NCBI GenBank assembly: GCA_030248065.1
Contig: JASAMV010000616.1
Coordinates: 39,800 to 103,799, forward strand
Direction of reading: 5' to 3'
Source: Rhynchonema sp. JSB1_4
Taxonomy: Eukaryota > Nematoda > Chromadorea > Monhysterida > Xyalidae
DNA: 64,000 nucleotides
Shown here: positions 25,464 through 36,858 of the stretch, one piece after another
Layout: each line of letters begins with the position of its first letter
Numbering within the stretch: position 1 is the stretch's first letter
Position numbers and translations under genes: made by a program
Notes under the pieces: model-generated
The model's database searches: none
What the model saw: only the letters and a program-made list of their open reading frames with translations
What the model was told of the DNA's origin: nothing

Positions 25464-28400
25464 CTGAAATTGAATCAGGCTCAAATCAAGCCTTTGGGCT
25501 TGATTAGGCCTGCATGCCTATGCTCGCCCTCGCGCCGGTCAAACCCAAATCATTGCTGTTCACCGTGAAACATCAACATGTGGTTATTTGTCCGCTGAAG
25601 GGTTTGATATAAATTTAGCCTGAAATCTGTTTATAAGACTGATAAATCCTCGAAAATTAGGTCACTGAGAACCGAAAACCCGAATATCTACATTACCGGT
25701 TCGAAATTTGCCCTCGTGCTCCAGATTGGTGTCGGTCTTATAATATCAAGGGCCTTTTCCTGTTGACCGTTTTGGGCCAAATAGAGCATTTTCAGGCGAT
25801 GCACTTTGCGCGCGTGACGTTCCATTTTTTTGGAGTGAAAAGTTTACCTTTTTGGGAAATTTAGAGTAGCCACTTTATTCTAGCCATAATTTATGACTTG
25901 TCTCGAATACAACTGACCTCCGACTGAAAGCTGCTGCACTGCGGGTCCATACTCTTGCGCGTTCGCAACTGTTCGCAAGTTATGACATTTTCGTATGATC
26001 GGTTTCAATAATATTGCTGTTGAATTTTTGCAATCTCTCACATTATCATTGACAATATTTGGACATTTGGCTGAAATTTGTCTTGTTGAATAAGCTTATA
26101 GTGCGAAACAGTCATAGTGTGGGGTACCATTGAAGAATTTGCATTGACTTAATACTCACAAACGCACGAACACCCAAAAAGTGAGCAAATAATCAGTTTT
26201 TGTCGTTTAACTTTACAGTGACAGATCAGAATCACTCCCAGGAAAAGGTTCACAATACGTGTTTGCCTTACTACAAAAATATGTGCAACCCAGTGTTTGG
26301 GTTCGTTTCTACCCCAGGATATTTGAACCCGCACGCGGAACCCAATACCCAAACCAAAAATAAGGCCCAACGATCCGAAAAAGAGTGACCAAAACTCCGG
26401 CGGAAGCAGCGACGTCGAAAGCGAACGAAAATGTGCGAAAATTGTTACACAACATTTACAAACACACACACTAAACTCTAATGCCAATGGGCTATCATTA
26501 ATTTTAAACTCGGCGACGTTGACCAGCGGGCAAAAATTTTGGTGCGCACATAAGATTTGGATGCTTTTGATGGGTCACACATTTGAACCCAAAATTTTTC
26601 GCGTTTATAATATTTTTAGTAATAATGCTGAGTTATGACGAGTGAAAATGGTTAATAGCAACCGGACACCTAAGAAAACAATGGAGTAAAAGTGCTCACA
26701 GAAAAAGCAGCACGTACAGGAATAAAAATTTTCTGGGTACTATACGAAAAGTGTCTTGGAAACAGTCGGCCCCTTCTGTCGGTATGCCCAAAACGACTAC
26801 CCGCAATGCGCCTTATGCCACCGAATTTGTAAAAATCAGACTCTTTTTGAAACCGAACCGTTTCTGCGGAAGCTAATGCACTCCTCATCCAGGTAAAGTG
26901 AGCAAAGCGTATGGAATTTCGGGTCCAATTAGGACATCTTACACAAACTTCCGAAGTTCGTGGCACCCAAGAAGTCCAAAGTTGCTACGCGATGCAAGGT
27001 AAAATGATGACTGAGTGATATGGGTACAGAGAGGTACTAAACATTACCTAAGGTAAGCCCAGGACAATCTTTTAAACATGGCATAGAGGCTCATTTCCGT
27101 TTTAGTTTAACTGGGCTGCAACACAAAAGGCGCATCAACGATGATTGGGGTCAGGAGTTGACAGCGCCGCGAGAAAGTATTTCGAGGTGCTTCAGACTTG
27201 GCATACCCAATAAACAGAAGATTTACGTAGTTTAAAACGTATATAATCAGGCTAGAGGATATGAAGGTACCAAAAGGTACCGCACACATAAAAACCAAGC
27301 AACACAAAATGTCGCATACTTTTGTGCTAAAACTTTTGGAATGGTAATTGAACTACTAAGCTATGTATGTATAGCTGGTTCAGAAGTACCTTTGTTGTGG
27401 AAGCGCTATATGTCGGTTCGGGTTAAGGAAGCACTATCAGTCTTCAAGTGTGTGTAGATTCAGTATATGTGGTGCATATGGCTCACGTCAAAAGGAACAC
27501 ACAATGATGTAAAGTGTCCCCAAAATCTGGGCGGAGTTCTGGTTGCGCCACTTGTGAATGCGCGCAAAGCTCGTTTGGACTGGCGGCTTTAACGTGAAAC
27601 ACTTGGATGGTGGAGGTGTGAATGGTGAAATACCTAAAATGTATTTATGAATTGATGTGAAACATTAATTAATTTTCAGTATCATGGGCTAAAATAACTG
27701 AAAAGCGAAACGCACAAGCTATACGCGCACTCAAACTGGTTTACCAGTCAAATAACGGTCGGTATACTCATACCGACTTATCCCATGCTGCGTTTGTTTG
27801 ACAGATACCCTCGGTTCTCAGCTGATTAACTTTATTTGTCGACCACAAGCGAGGCGTACATACATAGCTGCAGTCTAATGAATATGGACACATTGAACTG
27901 TCTTTGAAATAAATATTGGCTAAATTTGTTTTGTGTGAGCAACAGTTCAGAATGAAACACGGGTTTTGGTTTAATATGTATTTGTTCAAAACAGTGCGAG
28001 CTAACGAAACTCAATTCAGTTTGCTAAAATTCAATATGGCAAATGTTTTATTGAAGACACTGCATCAAACCAAGGTAACACTTGCAATGCACATGACAAA
28101 AAGAAATCGTAACTATTTGTAAACAAAAGTTGTAGTCGCACGCAATGAGCTTAATAAGCATTGCACAACCAGCAATGCCGAAGTTTTTTCATAGCGTCTG
28201 CGAAAAGTACGCCTGGAGGGGTCGAAAATCAAGCCGTACTTTACTGTGTCGGCAGTGAAGCGGGATTTGCCTGTGGTCTTTGGAAACGGTTAGGGTACTG
28301 ATAACCACATTCCGAACAAATATTTTCAAATAATAAGCTTTGAGCATAATAGTCATTGGGACATGCTCCTTGCATTTGTGTCCATAAACAGAAAGGCAAG

Positions 28401-29167
28401 AGATGGTTGATTGATGCTATCCACAAAACCATTGAGGTTGAAATCAGATCATTTCTTCGGAACAGGCTTTCAGCAGAGCGATAACGAACAGTTTTGCCCA
28501 CCCCCCCCCCCCCCCCAAAGACATCCAGCATCCAGACACTAATCACGAAAAAGTGTTTTAGTAGCTGACATTACCAGGTATCAATGGTTCAACACTTTTT
28601 TTGAAACCGCGGAAATTAAATCACTTTGTTCGACGGTTCCAATTGAAAGCAAAAGAAGAAAGCTAGTAGCCGAAAATTTTTTTGCTGCAGAATGGCAAAA
28701 ATGGCGTTAGTGCGTACTGTATATACCCAGCCTACTTCATAATTAATGAGACATAGCACGGCACTTAGCCCGATATATTTGCTGAGGTTTAGCTCAAACA
28801 GTTTTTCGCGGCGGAATGGGGCCCAAAACATTTTGCCGCCGGGGGCGTGCTGAAATATGCGGCATCTCCGGACTCTGTGTGCGTAAAATTCAGAAACGGG
28901 GAACAAAAAGATACAAATGGGCGCGATTCTCACGGCAAACACTTTTGTGGCGGTGGTTTATGAATTGGGGAAGTTTACAAAAAATTTGCCGAACTGACTA
29001 ATCCATAGCATAAACTGAAGGACCGTAGTGGACCACCCACTTCAGAGACCAAAAGAAGAAGACACAACAAACATGCTTTGAGAAACTTAGTGAAACACTC
29101 AGGCTTCAAATATTATGTGCAAGTGATGCAAACCTCCAATTGAAATGGTTCAACTGTACATACCCTA
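25464..29167. other. Upstream region of the collagen gene; no gene seen
   Basis: It may contain the first collagen exon and its promoter, not identified. A C16 homopolymer is at 28501-28516. One TGAAACATC copy is at 25566. Open frames here are short and lack matching splice sites. Confidence 0.4.
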
Positions 29168-29425
29168 CAGTACCAGCTGCGACTTTGGGTGAGTTCTGCG
29201 TGTACGCGTACCTTTGGCGCCTGCGGGCTCAAGGATAACCACCCCGCGGTGCACGCGCAGTGCATGCATTCGCACGCATGCACCACATGCACGCCTTTGA
29301 CCGCTTTGACTGTGCACGCATAATGCCTGTGGTGCATTCGGCCTCCTATACTTTTGTGTGTGGAGGCGCCAAAGGCGTGCTGCTTGTGTGAAGGCAGAAT
29401 TCACCCAGAGTTGTAGCTGGTACTG
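29168..29425. mobile_element. MITE, TIR CAGTACCAGCT family (copy 1)
   Basis: About 25-bp inverted ends: CAGTACCAGCTGCGACTTTG continuing to GGTGA at 29168-29192, and its near complement TCACCCAGAGTTGTAGCTGG TACTG at 29401-29425. The interior is GC-rich with smaller palindromes (CGCAGTGCATGCATTCGCAC and GCATGC repeats). It shares its ends with 35959-36673. A TA flanks the left end only. Confidence 0.7.
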
Positions 29426-30404
29426 ACCGGTTTAATATACATAGGATATCAGAAACCCGCAGGTTCGTATGCTGTACAATTTCATAATGTATACGTGACA
29501 CCAACCGCGCCATTAACATTATTCTCATGAACCGATAATGTTCCATAGGAAGTCAAACGACGTCACATGTGTGCCATACGTTCTGACAAGGTAAACAACA
29601 ACGTTCAGCTTTATTTAAAATTCGCGTGATGACTTTAAATGATTAAAATCGTGTATATGTCTAATGCATTAGGCCGCATTCACAATGCAAGCGCGTTAGC
29701 GTGTTAGCGCGTTAGCGTGCGAGATGCGCACGCTTTTGCATTCACAATGGAAAAAGCTGATTAGCGCGTTAGCGCGTTAGCGTGCGAGCAACTTTTCTCG
29801 CACGCTAACGCGCAGATGCGCAACGCGCTTTTGCATTCACAATGCAAAGCTGATTAGCGCGTTGGCGCGTTAGCGTGCACGCTAACGCGCTTTTCACGAT
29901 TAGGACTGGTTCTATTTTTTTGCGCGTCAGCACTGGAGACTCATGTTCCGAAGGCTATAATTTGCTTTGAAAACATCTGTCAAACCATGAAGAATGTGAA
30001 AACAAAGCTGTTGTGATTGTTTTGTGATTTTTTTGTGCTAATCGGCAGCTATTTTTATCAATTATCGGGTCCATTTCCAAAATACGTATCTTTCTCAATA
30101 ATCAGGAAAAGATTTGTGGCGGTTTTTGAAACGTTGAACGTCTAATTTTACTGTTGAACGAAGCCTGCACCACAATCCATCGCACTACTCCTTTCTTCAA
30201 CTATAGATGATCATGATTTTATTTTTCTGAAATATAGAACAGCATCACATAGTTGATACACTACTTTTCGGGCGCGCACAATCGCATCAAATCATGTCCA
30301 ATGAGCTACTGTCAGATGCCATGAATACATATTTGATAATGCTGAACAAAGCGTACATGTGTACATATCTACCCAGATTATGTATACAGTACATGCAATC
30401 AGAA

Positions 30405-31454
30405 TTACTCAGTCTGTGCCATTGGTTTCAAGTACTGATACTCGCTGGTCGCGGGATCGGGCACGGTGGTGCCACTGTTGCTCGCCGATGACTGTGCATG
30501 TCCACTGCGGTTGTTGTCTGATGTTTCGAGGAACTGCGCTTCGTACATAATGTTGCTGATCTTCATTTTCACCCAAGCGATCGAGGCCGGGGGCAACTTT
30601 TCGAGATCCTTCGCCAACGACATGCAGAATGCGCTCTCTCCGCTCGAGTTTCTCTCGAGTCGCTCCTGGCTTTTCTTGATAATTTCCAAACATTCCAGAT
30701 CGATTTTGTCGGTGACTTGCTGCTGCATTGAACGCCGTTTCTTCACTGGCTGTGGACTTCCCTCGCGAGTTGGGGTTGACACTTGGGAATCGGTGCCATC
30801 CGTGGTGAAGTTGTCTTCTTCGACAGGCATCGTTTCATCCAGATTGTCGGTTCGACTGCAAGAATGATGTTAGTTACATACCTACGTAGTTCCTACGGTT
30901 GCACTACGCCAACATGAGCCCGATTTCGGAGGTGACAGATCAGTGAAACATTCATTACGTGGCTTGGCTGCTGGTTTGGGAAATGTTACACGTCAGAATA
31001 CAATGTGGTGCGTGAGGATTTTCTCTTTCTATTTGTTTATAAGCACACCACCTCGTGTTGGCGTAGTTTGTCTTTACATACAGTACCTACCTAGTGCGTG
31101 CAGTGTGTACAAATTACAAACATGATGTACCGGAGTTATCTATATATTATTACATGAATGACAAAAACATTTTTACCTTCGACCTTTGCGATACGGTTTC
31201 AGGAACTCCAATTGCTTTGCGTACACGTAGGTCGGGGGTTCAGCTCCACCAGCGCTACCGGAACGTCGGATCCGCCCTTTTTCGTATCTTCTGTCTTGAT
31301 CAAGTATCGACTTCCATCGACGTTTTGCAATCTCCGTTTTGCAAGCCGGTGCGGTGCCGTGGCAATGGGACAAAGTTAAGGGAACTGAACCAATCTTCTC
31401 CGATTCCAGTGGCGAATCGGACGTGGACACGGACTGATGGCATTTGTGATTCAA
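30405..31454 (-). CDS. MADF-BESS DNA-binding protein of the Harbinger-like element, N-terminus unclear
   Basis: Likely binds the element's terminal repeats and recruits transposase, as the second protein of PIF/Harbinger elements does (family inference). The C-terminal exon, 30405-30855, ends with TAA. The upstream exon has its donor at 31176 and extends right to about 31390 or further. The upstream exon carries the C-terminal half of a MADF domain (KRRWKSILDQDRR, then SGSAGG and KQLEFLKP). The last exon carries a basic PVKKRRS segment and a BESS motif (CMSLAKDLEKLPPASIAW, KMKISNIMYEAQF). The junction phase fits. The first MADF helix seems to lie in another frame near 31440-31510 (DTVYHAKWHENRPKRAH), followed by a stop, so either a small intron or a frameshift separates the halves. 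It could therefore be a decayed copy. Confidence 0.7.
30903..31067. mobile_element. MITE, TIR ACTACGCCAACA family (copy 2, nested)
   Basis: Second copy of the 3772-3947 element, inverted relative to it. The left end, ACTACGCCAACATGAGCCCG, is intact. The right end lacks about 13 bp (the CCGAAATCGGG part) but keeps CGTGTTGGCGTAGT. It lies in the intron of the MADF-BESS gene, so it inserted into an existing Harbinger-like element. Confidence 0.75.
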
Positions 31455-31907
31455 TGTGCTCGTTTCGGCCTGTTTTCATGCCATTTTGCGTGATACACGG
31501 TGTCCACACTTCTGCTACTATTTGAAAAGAGCTGCAATCCAATGAAACAGTAATCGGAAGCTTGAAATGTTAAACTTGTCATTTATTGAACAGAGAAAGA
31601 AAACACACAACATCTGAAAGAAAAAGATGAGTTAAAATCACATTTTCACCTAAACTTGAACTACGTGTATTGCGAGCGCAAACAAGCACCATCCGGGGAC
31701 AAACGGCCATTGTGAATGCAAACGCGTTTTGCTGATTAGCGCGTTAGCGCGTTAGCGTGCCGCTGAGAAGCGTGCACGCTAACGCGCTTTTTCAATTTTC
31801 CATTGTGAATGCAAAAGCGTGCGGAAAAAGCGTGCACGCTAATCAGCAACACGCTAACACGCTAACGCGCTAACACGCTAACGCGCTGCATTGTGAATGC
31901 GGCCTTA

Positions 31908-33247
31908 GAAAGGCATTGAATTTCACCATAGCTCAGTAAAAGCAGATTGCCAGTCAGTTACCGAAGTACTGAACTCTAGTCCGTTTCAGACAAAATTAGA
32001 ACCACCACAATCTTGTGATTTATTTCCAAAACCAAATCTCTGGTGATGGGTCCAAATTAATGGGGCGCTAGTTTAGGACGGTATCAATATAGTAGTCCAT
32101 GGAACAAACCAGCTTGTCAAAAAGTCGGTAGCGGTAGGCAAATTGAAAATGACTTGCCATGGATCAAAATCATATGAGCACCAGAAGAGCCATGCAGCAT
32201 GGGACTATAATTGTGACCAGAGCTTATTTTGCTAGCCACTGTTAGCCAGGTGCATGTGACATTGTGTTCTTTTCAGCGCGAAGGACCAAATGCGTTATGA
32301 GCTTGTTAGGCTTGGGACATGCAAAATTTGTCGGGTACCCCCTTATAGCTGAAGATGGACACCCTTGGCAAAATTGATGTGGTATGTACACTAATTGCAG
32401 TTTATGCGTCAATACTAAATTATTTTTAGCGTTGCATGTGGCAGGTAATTTGCGCATGTTTAGGTCATTAGAGAGGGCTGCGGGTAGAGAGTTCCTCGTT
32501 GCCTTACAAATTACAAGTTGCCAAAGTACTGAATGGGCCTTGGACACCAGGTGTACATCATGTAACATCGGACATAAATGCAGTTTCGGGTACTCATGAA
32601 ATAAAATTATAGCTAGGGAATTTGGATAGAGCGTTGATGCCCGTGTTAATCGTGAGCAGCCTGCGTTAATCTGACAGGTTTTAGATGTCCAAAAGTTATG
32701 GATGTGTTTTTCGATGAAAATGAACATTTTCCAATACCCGCACTGTTAATGAGGAGATTATGTATAGGGCAAATCGCAAGTGTACTTTTACGGGATTAGC
32801 ACGAATAAAACTGTGGAAACTTTCAAAATCGTTCATTCAGTGAATTGAAGTGTTTTATGTTGTCGAGAAAAAAATCATTTTGAGACAACAGTGTTGCGTT
32901 AAAATATAATTCCATTTGCAATTTATTTGCGAGCTCAGCGACCAGACGATTGCTCCTCAAAAATGGAAATGAAGGGTTTTTGCTTTCTCAAACTGTACTT
33001 CCTGTTTTTGGTCTGATAACGGATAGTGCGGAAATGAAGCGCTCCCTTTTCTCAACAACGAAAACTTTGCAATAATGAAACGAAGACTCCTTCTTTCGTG
33101 TAGTTTGTGCTTTGTCTGTATATGCGTTATCGTCAGAGACAACTAATTCTTGTTTGCAATCATAGCAACAAAACAACTTTTTTTATATCAAAGCTCTAAC
33201 TTGTTATTCTTCTTATACGTGACACAAGTGTGCATTGTAAAGTATCC
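31908..33247. other. No gene seen
   Basis: Region right of the Harbinger-like element. Open frames are short, without convincing splice context, and no repeats with inverted ends were noticed. Confidence 0.4.
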
Positions 33248-35827
33248 ATGGGAAACAAGCCGGACGGAACACGCTGGTATCGGTCTCATTTTGACAAATC
33301 ACAATCGAATAAGACGATCCGTGTCAATTATGATGGCAATGATTACGATGGTAACAACCATACAACCGCAACAACTGTACCTGCCATTTGGCAACGTCAT
33401 GACAGGCACAAAAGCACACAACAACGAATTTTGTTTGAGAACGTGTTTTGCGATAGATTTTTAGCACGAATTTTCAGCCAGCCGAAACCATATGTCACAA
33501 TCTGGCAGTCCAAACAAAAAGTGACTGTGTACGCGTGCTTTTGCGCCTGACCGTTGTCACGTCGCAGTCGTTGCCTCCAAATTTGATAGACGGTCCGCCA
33601 TAAATTTCGTGCGAACTTTCACACCTTTACCATTTTGGTTGAGCACAATAATCAATAAATGTGTCTGTTTGCCCAAGCACAATATCCTAATCCAAGCTCG
33701 ACCACCAGTTACTGTTCTTCCGTATTGCGTACCGTCGTCGATACCGTCGAGCGTACCGTCGGCGCGGTCCATCGCCACCATTACGCAGACACCAATCGGT
33801 GCATCGTTCGCCCTTGCGTGACCACCACGCACAGCCAAGCTGCAGATGGCAGGGGGTTGAAACAAGTTGTCCGTTGCTTCAAGTCAAAACATGTGTTAAA
33901 TGTTACATGGATAATGTAAGTACATGTACCTGCCGGAGTTTTTCAAAACTCCTGGGGTGCTAAGAAGTAGAAATTTGTGAAAAAACTGGACTTTTCAGAA
34001 CAAAACTGCTTCGGCTCAGACCTCGACTCCCTTCTGCACAATGCAACTGCTCATGAGCTTTTTGAGACAAACATCAAGGAACACTCACCTTGTGACAATG
34101 CAGCTCACAACATCGTTCTTTCTCGTGCGACCTGTATCCCCAGCAGCTGACCTTGCAGCGTTTGGTCGCTGTTGTTATCACTGCAAGTGGTCAGGTCTCA
34201 CATTTTTTTTGTGGTGCCTTACTATTCCGGGAAATTGTTCTGTTAAGCTTTGAGTTTAAGCTGCATGACTGAGAGTTTGAACTAATGTCCAAGTAATAGA
34301 GAAGACAGTTATGAACCTCAGCAGGATAATCAGGAAAAGAAATCTACATATCTAGGAGATCGCATTCTGAACATCTAAAACTCGAATGATATTTCCCATC
34401 CACAGAGAGTCGAACGGTTTGCGTTCGTCGTGGATTTCGGTATCCCATGTAAAAACCCTGGCCAGAACTTGCCTATAAGACAGGTGGCAAGCAGAATGGC
34501 GGAAAGCCATAACCGTTGATGCATGTTGCGGGAAAGGTAAGACGGGAGTCTTACGATCTTCGCGATGTTTGAAAGTTTTGTCTTCAGCTAATGCCCAACG
34601 CAAGGAACCGGTTCAGTTGCGCAAGCACATTTTTTCAAAAATGTTAGAACGGGTGAAAAGTTTCAGAACAATAATTTAAACATTTTGAAAACATGAGGCG
34701 TCAGAATGGTACAGCAAAATCAACATGGCATCGCAAGATATAGGTAACAAAAGAAGTTATTGTTTTTTCGCTATCCAGATTTCTCCTTTTGTACGCTGTG
34801 CATTTGAATAACAACGGCGATGAAGCCAGCCTGATTCCAAGAAACGTTGCTTTTTGCACGCTCATTACGGTGTGGGTAGCAGGTACAGGTATAGTCCATC
34901 CATCAGCCCATGACACTTTTTTTTCAGCTGAAAAGCTTGACAGGATACAGTACTGTTCCGGTTCCGGTCGGCTTACGAAAAAGAAAAGAAAGAGAAATCG
35001 GTTTTGCGCTGTTTTCTCTGACATTGCCTTGCGGAGGAGCAATTTTTCACAACCGCCCAAAAAAAAGTGCCATGAGCTGATGGACGGACTATACAGTAAA
35101 GGTGTAGTATATACATAGGCGTCGTGGTTAAACTTCGTCATTAAATCTTCAGCACAAAAGAGCAGTTTTGCCAGACGAAAGGCTTCGCGAAGGAGATCAA
35201 GAAGGTGGAACGCTGGCACCTGCCACTGGACCAGACCCCAAGCACGGTTGTGTGAGTCATTTCACCTTCACCACGTATTTCTGGGGTCCACAAAAGAAAT
35301 ACGGCGCGTTCATATGACTTGGACGATAGATTTCGGCAAAGGAGACGGAGAGGAACTGGTTTCGCTGTTCATTTGAAGCCAAAGTGTGCTGTTTGTCTTG
35401 TCTTTTTGATTGTCTGCCAGTCTAGACACTCGTTACGAACAGAATTTAAAAAAATAAAAGTTGATGCCGTCATCATGTTTTCCCAAATCGGACGACGCAC
35501 CAGTTGGAAAAATGCCGAATAAAATATTTGACTGAAATGGATTCTGTCTGACGCGAAAACGGTCTCGGATTGAAAACCACGTGCACACACTTCGGAATTC
35601 ATGTTTTGTAGCGAAGATGAAAACGAATTATTCACACAAGCCAAAGATGCGAAGCAGGGTCTGACGACCTCGATGATTGGGATTTTTCACGTAAGCACAA
35701 TGAAAAATAGGAATTCTATTTTGCCGGCAAGGACAAAGTTTCTCAAGAACAAAGCATTGATTCCACCCTGATCGAACTCTACGTGCTACATTGCATTCTC
35801 CGTGCATTGTCGCCCTTCACGTTCAAT
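33248..35827 (+). CDS. Unrecognised multi-exon gene candidate
   Basis: I do not recognise the product. Exons with agreeing phases: 33248-33350 (starts MGNKPDGTRWYRSHFDK, a possible myristoylation start), 33999-34124 (NCFGSDLDSLLHNATAHELF), 34406-34448, 35153-35246 (TKEQFCQTKGFAKEIKKVER) and 35330-35383 (AKETERNWFRCSFEAK). Two further likely exons are about 35610-35690 (EDENELFTQAKDAKQ, donor GTAAGC) and 35715-35827 (EFYFAGKDKVSQEQ ... LIELYVLHCILRAL, stop TAA). The link from 35383 to 35610 is not resolved, and a small exon may be missing. Acceptors include TTTTCAG and CTTCAG. No signal peptide or membrane helix is evident. The MITE 34890-35093 would lie in the intron before 35153. A chance alignment of open frames is possible. 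Confidence 0.42.
34890..35093. mobile_element. MITE, TA-flanked, TIR TATAGTCCATCC family (copy 2)
   Basis: Inverted ends: TATAGTCCATCCATCAGCCC ATGACACTTTTTTTT at the left, and AAAAAAAAGTGCCATGAGCT GATGGACGGACTATA at the right. The ends are TA-TAGTCC ... GGACTA-TA. Related to 962-1254. No coding capacity. Confidence 0.75.
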
Positions 35828-35958
35828 TAACTCGTTCAAAAAAAGTGTGCGTCACACATGGTGCAACACGTAACGTCAAACAGGTGTTACAAACTGAAAG
35901 CGTGTGCGAGAAGATCATGGCAAGTCAATTAATGTTCAGGGCAACGGACGTATAGGTA

Positions 35959-36673
35959 CAGTACCAGCTGCAACTTTTGGCTGATTGAGGCCTGCGCCTG
36001 CAGCGCCTGCAGGCTCAAGAGCCTGCGCAGGCTCAATACAAAAGATAGCAGCCTGCAGAGCCTGCAGGCTCGGCGCAGGCTTCGCAGGCCCAGTGTATAA
36101 GCGGTCGCAGGCGCAGGCTCATGAGCCTGCAGCGCCTGCAGGCTCGGCGGATGCACAGCTGCGCTTGCTTGTTTTTGTGACATTTAGTCATGTACCTTTT
36201 ATGGACGGAGTGCGTATTATCTCGTATTTAGCCATTAGTATATGGATATTTGTTGTATGTTTTATTAGTACATGATTACCTTTCTTATAGTTTTCTGCTG
36301 AAACTTGACAAAACACGCGAAAAGGAACTTGTTTCTTCTTAAACAATGAATCTGGATAAAATGTGGCCTTATCGACAGTTTTATTGCTTCTTCTTTCAAC
36401 TCTTTGGTTTTTTCAGCGTGAACGTTGTATAAATGCTTCAAACAACTGAGAAAAACTGAATTAAAATCATATCACAAAGCACAAAAAGTAGCTGTGCATC
36501 CGCCGAGCCTGCAGGCGCTGCAGGCTCATGAGCCTGCGCCTGCGACCGCTTATACACTGGGCCTGCGAAGCCTGCGCCGAGCCTGCAGGCTCTGCAGGCT
36601 GCTATGTTTTGTATTGAGCCTGCAGGCTCTGCAGGCGCAGGCCTCAATCAGCCAAAAATTGCAGCTGGTACTG
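35959..36673. mobile_element. Fold-back MITE, TIR CAGTACCAGCT family (copy 2)
   Basis: A 715-bp element with two arms of about 200 bp (35959-36165 and 36485-36673) that are nearly identical inverted copies made of GCCTGCAGGCTC units, around a 320-bp AT-rich centre. The ends CAGTACCAGCTGCAA ... TTGCAGCTGGTACTG are flanked by TA on both sides (35957-35958 and 36674-36675). It lies about 190 bp upstream of the first GT92 gene. The arms can form a very long hairpin. No transposase. Confidence 0.82.
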
Positions 36674-36858
36674 TACATATGTAGTTTACCATGACAGAAA
36701 ATGCCAACAAACGTTATGCAGTCCTTTTCGATTTCGTGCTTCATGTGCATCAGTATGATCCTCACACCAAATTCCGCTCCGGAACGTTCTTGCTCGTTGC
36801 ACCATGAATTAATTTCGAGCGAAAAGCACCTCGAAACATTCACTGTCACCGTGTGAAA

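Larger units (their letters stand above)
29672..31904. mobile_element. PIF/Harbinger-like element carrying a MADF-BESS gene
   Basis: The ends GGCCGCATTCACAATG (29672) and CATTGTGAATGCGGCC (ending 31904) are perfect inverted repeats flanked by a TTA duplication (29669-29671 and 31905-31907). TTA/TAA target duplication is the PIF/Harbinger hallmark. The roughly 200-bp terminal arms are built from variants of GCGTTAGCGCGTTAGCGTGC, arranged as a fold-back. Inside is a two-exon minus-strand MADF-BESS gene, a kind of Myb-related DNA-binding protein that accompanies Harbinger transposases; no DDE transposase is visible in the 2.2 kb. It is probably a deletion derivative dependent on a transposase elsewhere. 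A second MITE (30903-31067) is nested in the gene's intron. Confidence 0.8.

Noticed and set aside
28501..28516. C16 homopolymer as an element end
   Set aside because: No inverted ends or target duplication around it; likely a slippage tract or assembly-prone run.
29690..31900. CRISPR-like array from regularly repeated GCGTTAGCGC units
   Set aside because: Units are contiguous and inverted at two ends of a transposon in a eukaryotic genome; no spacers.
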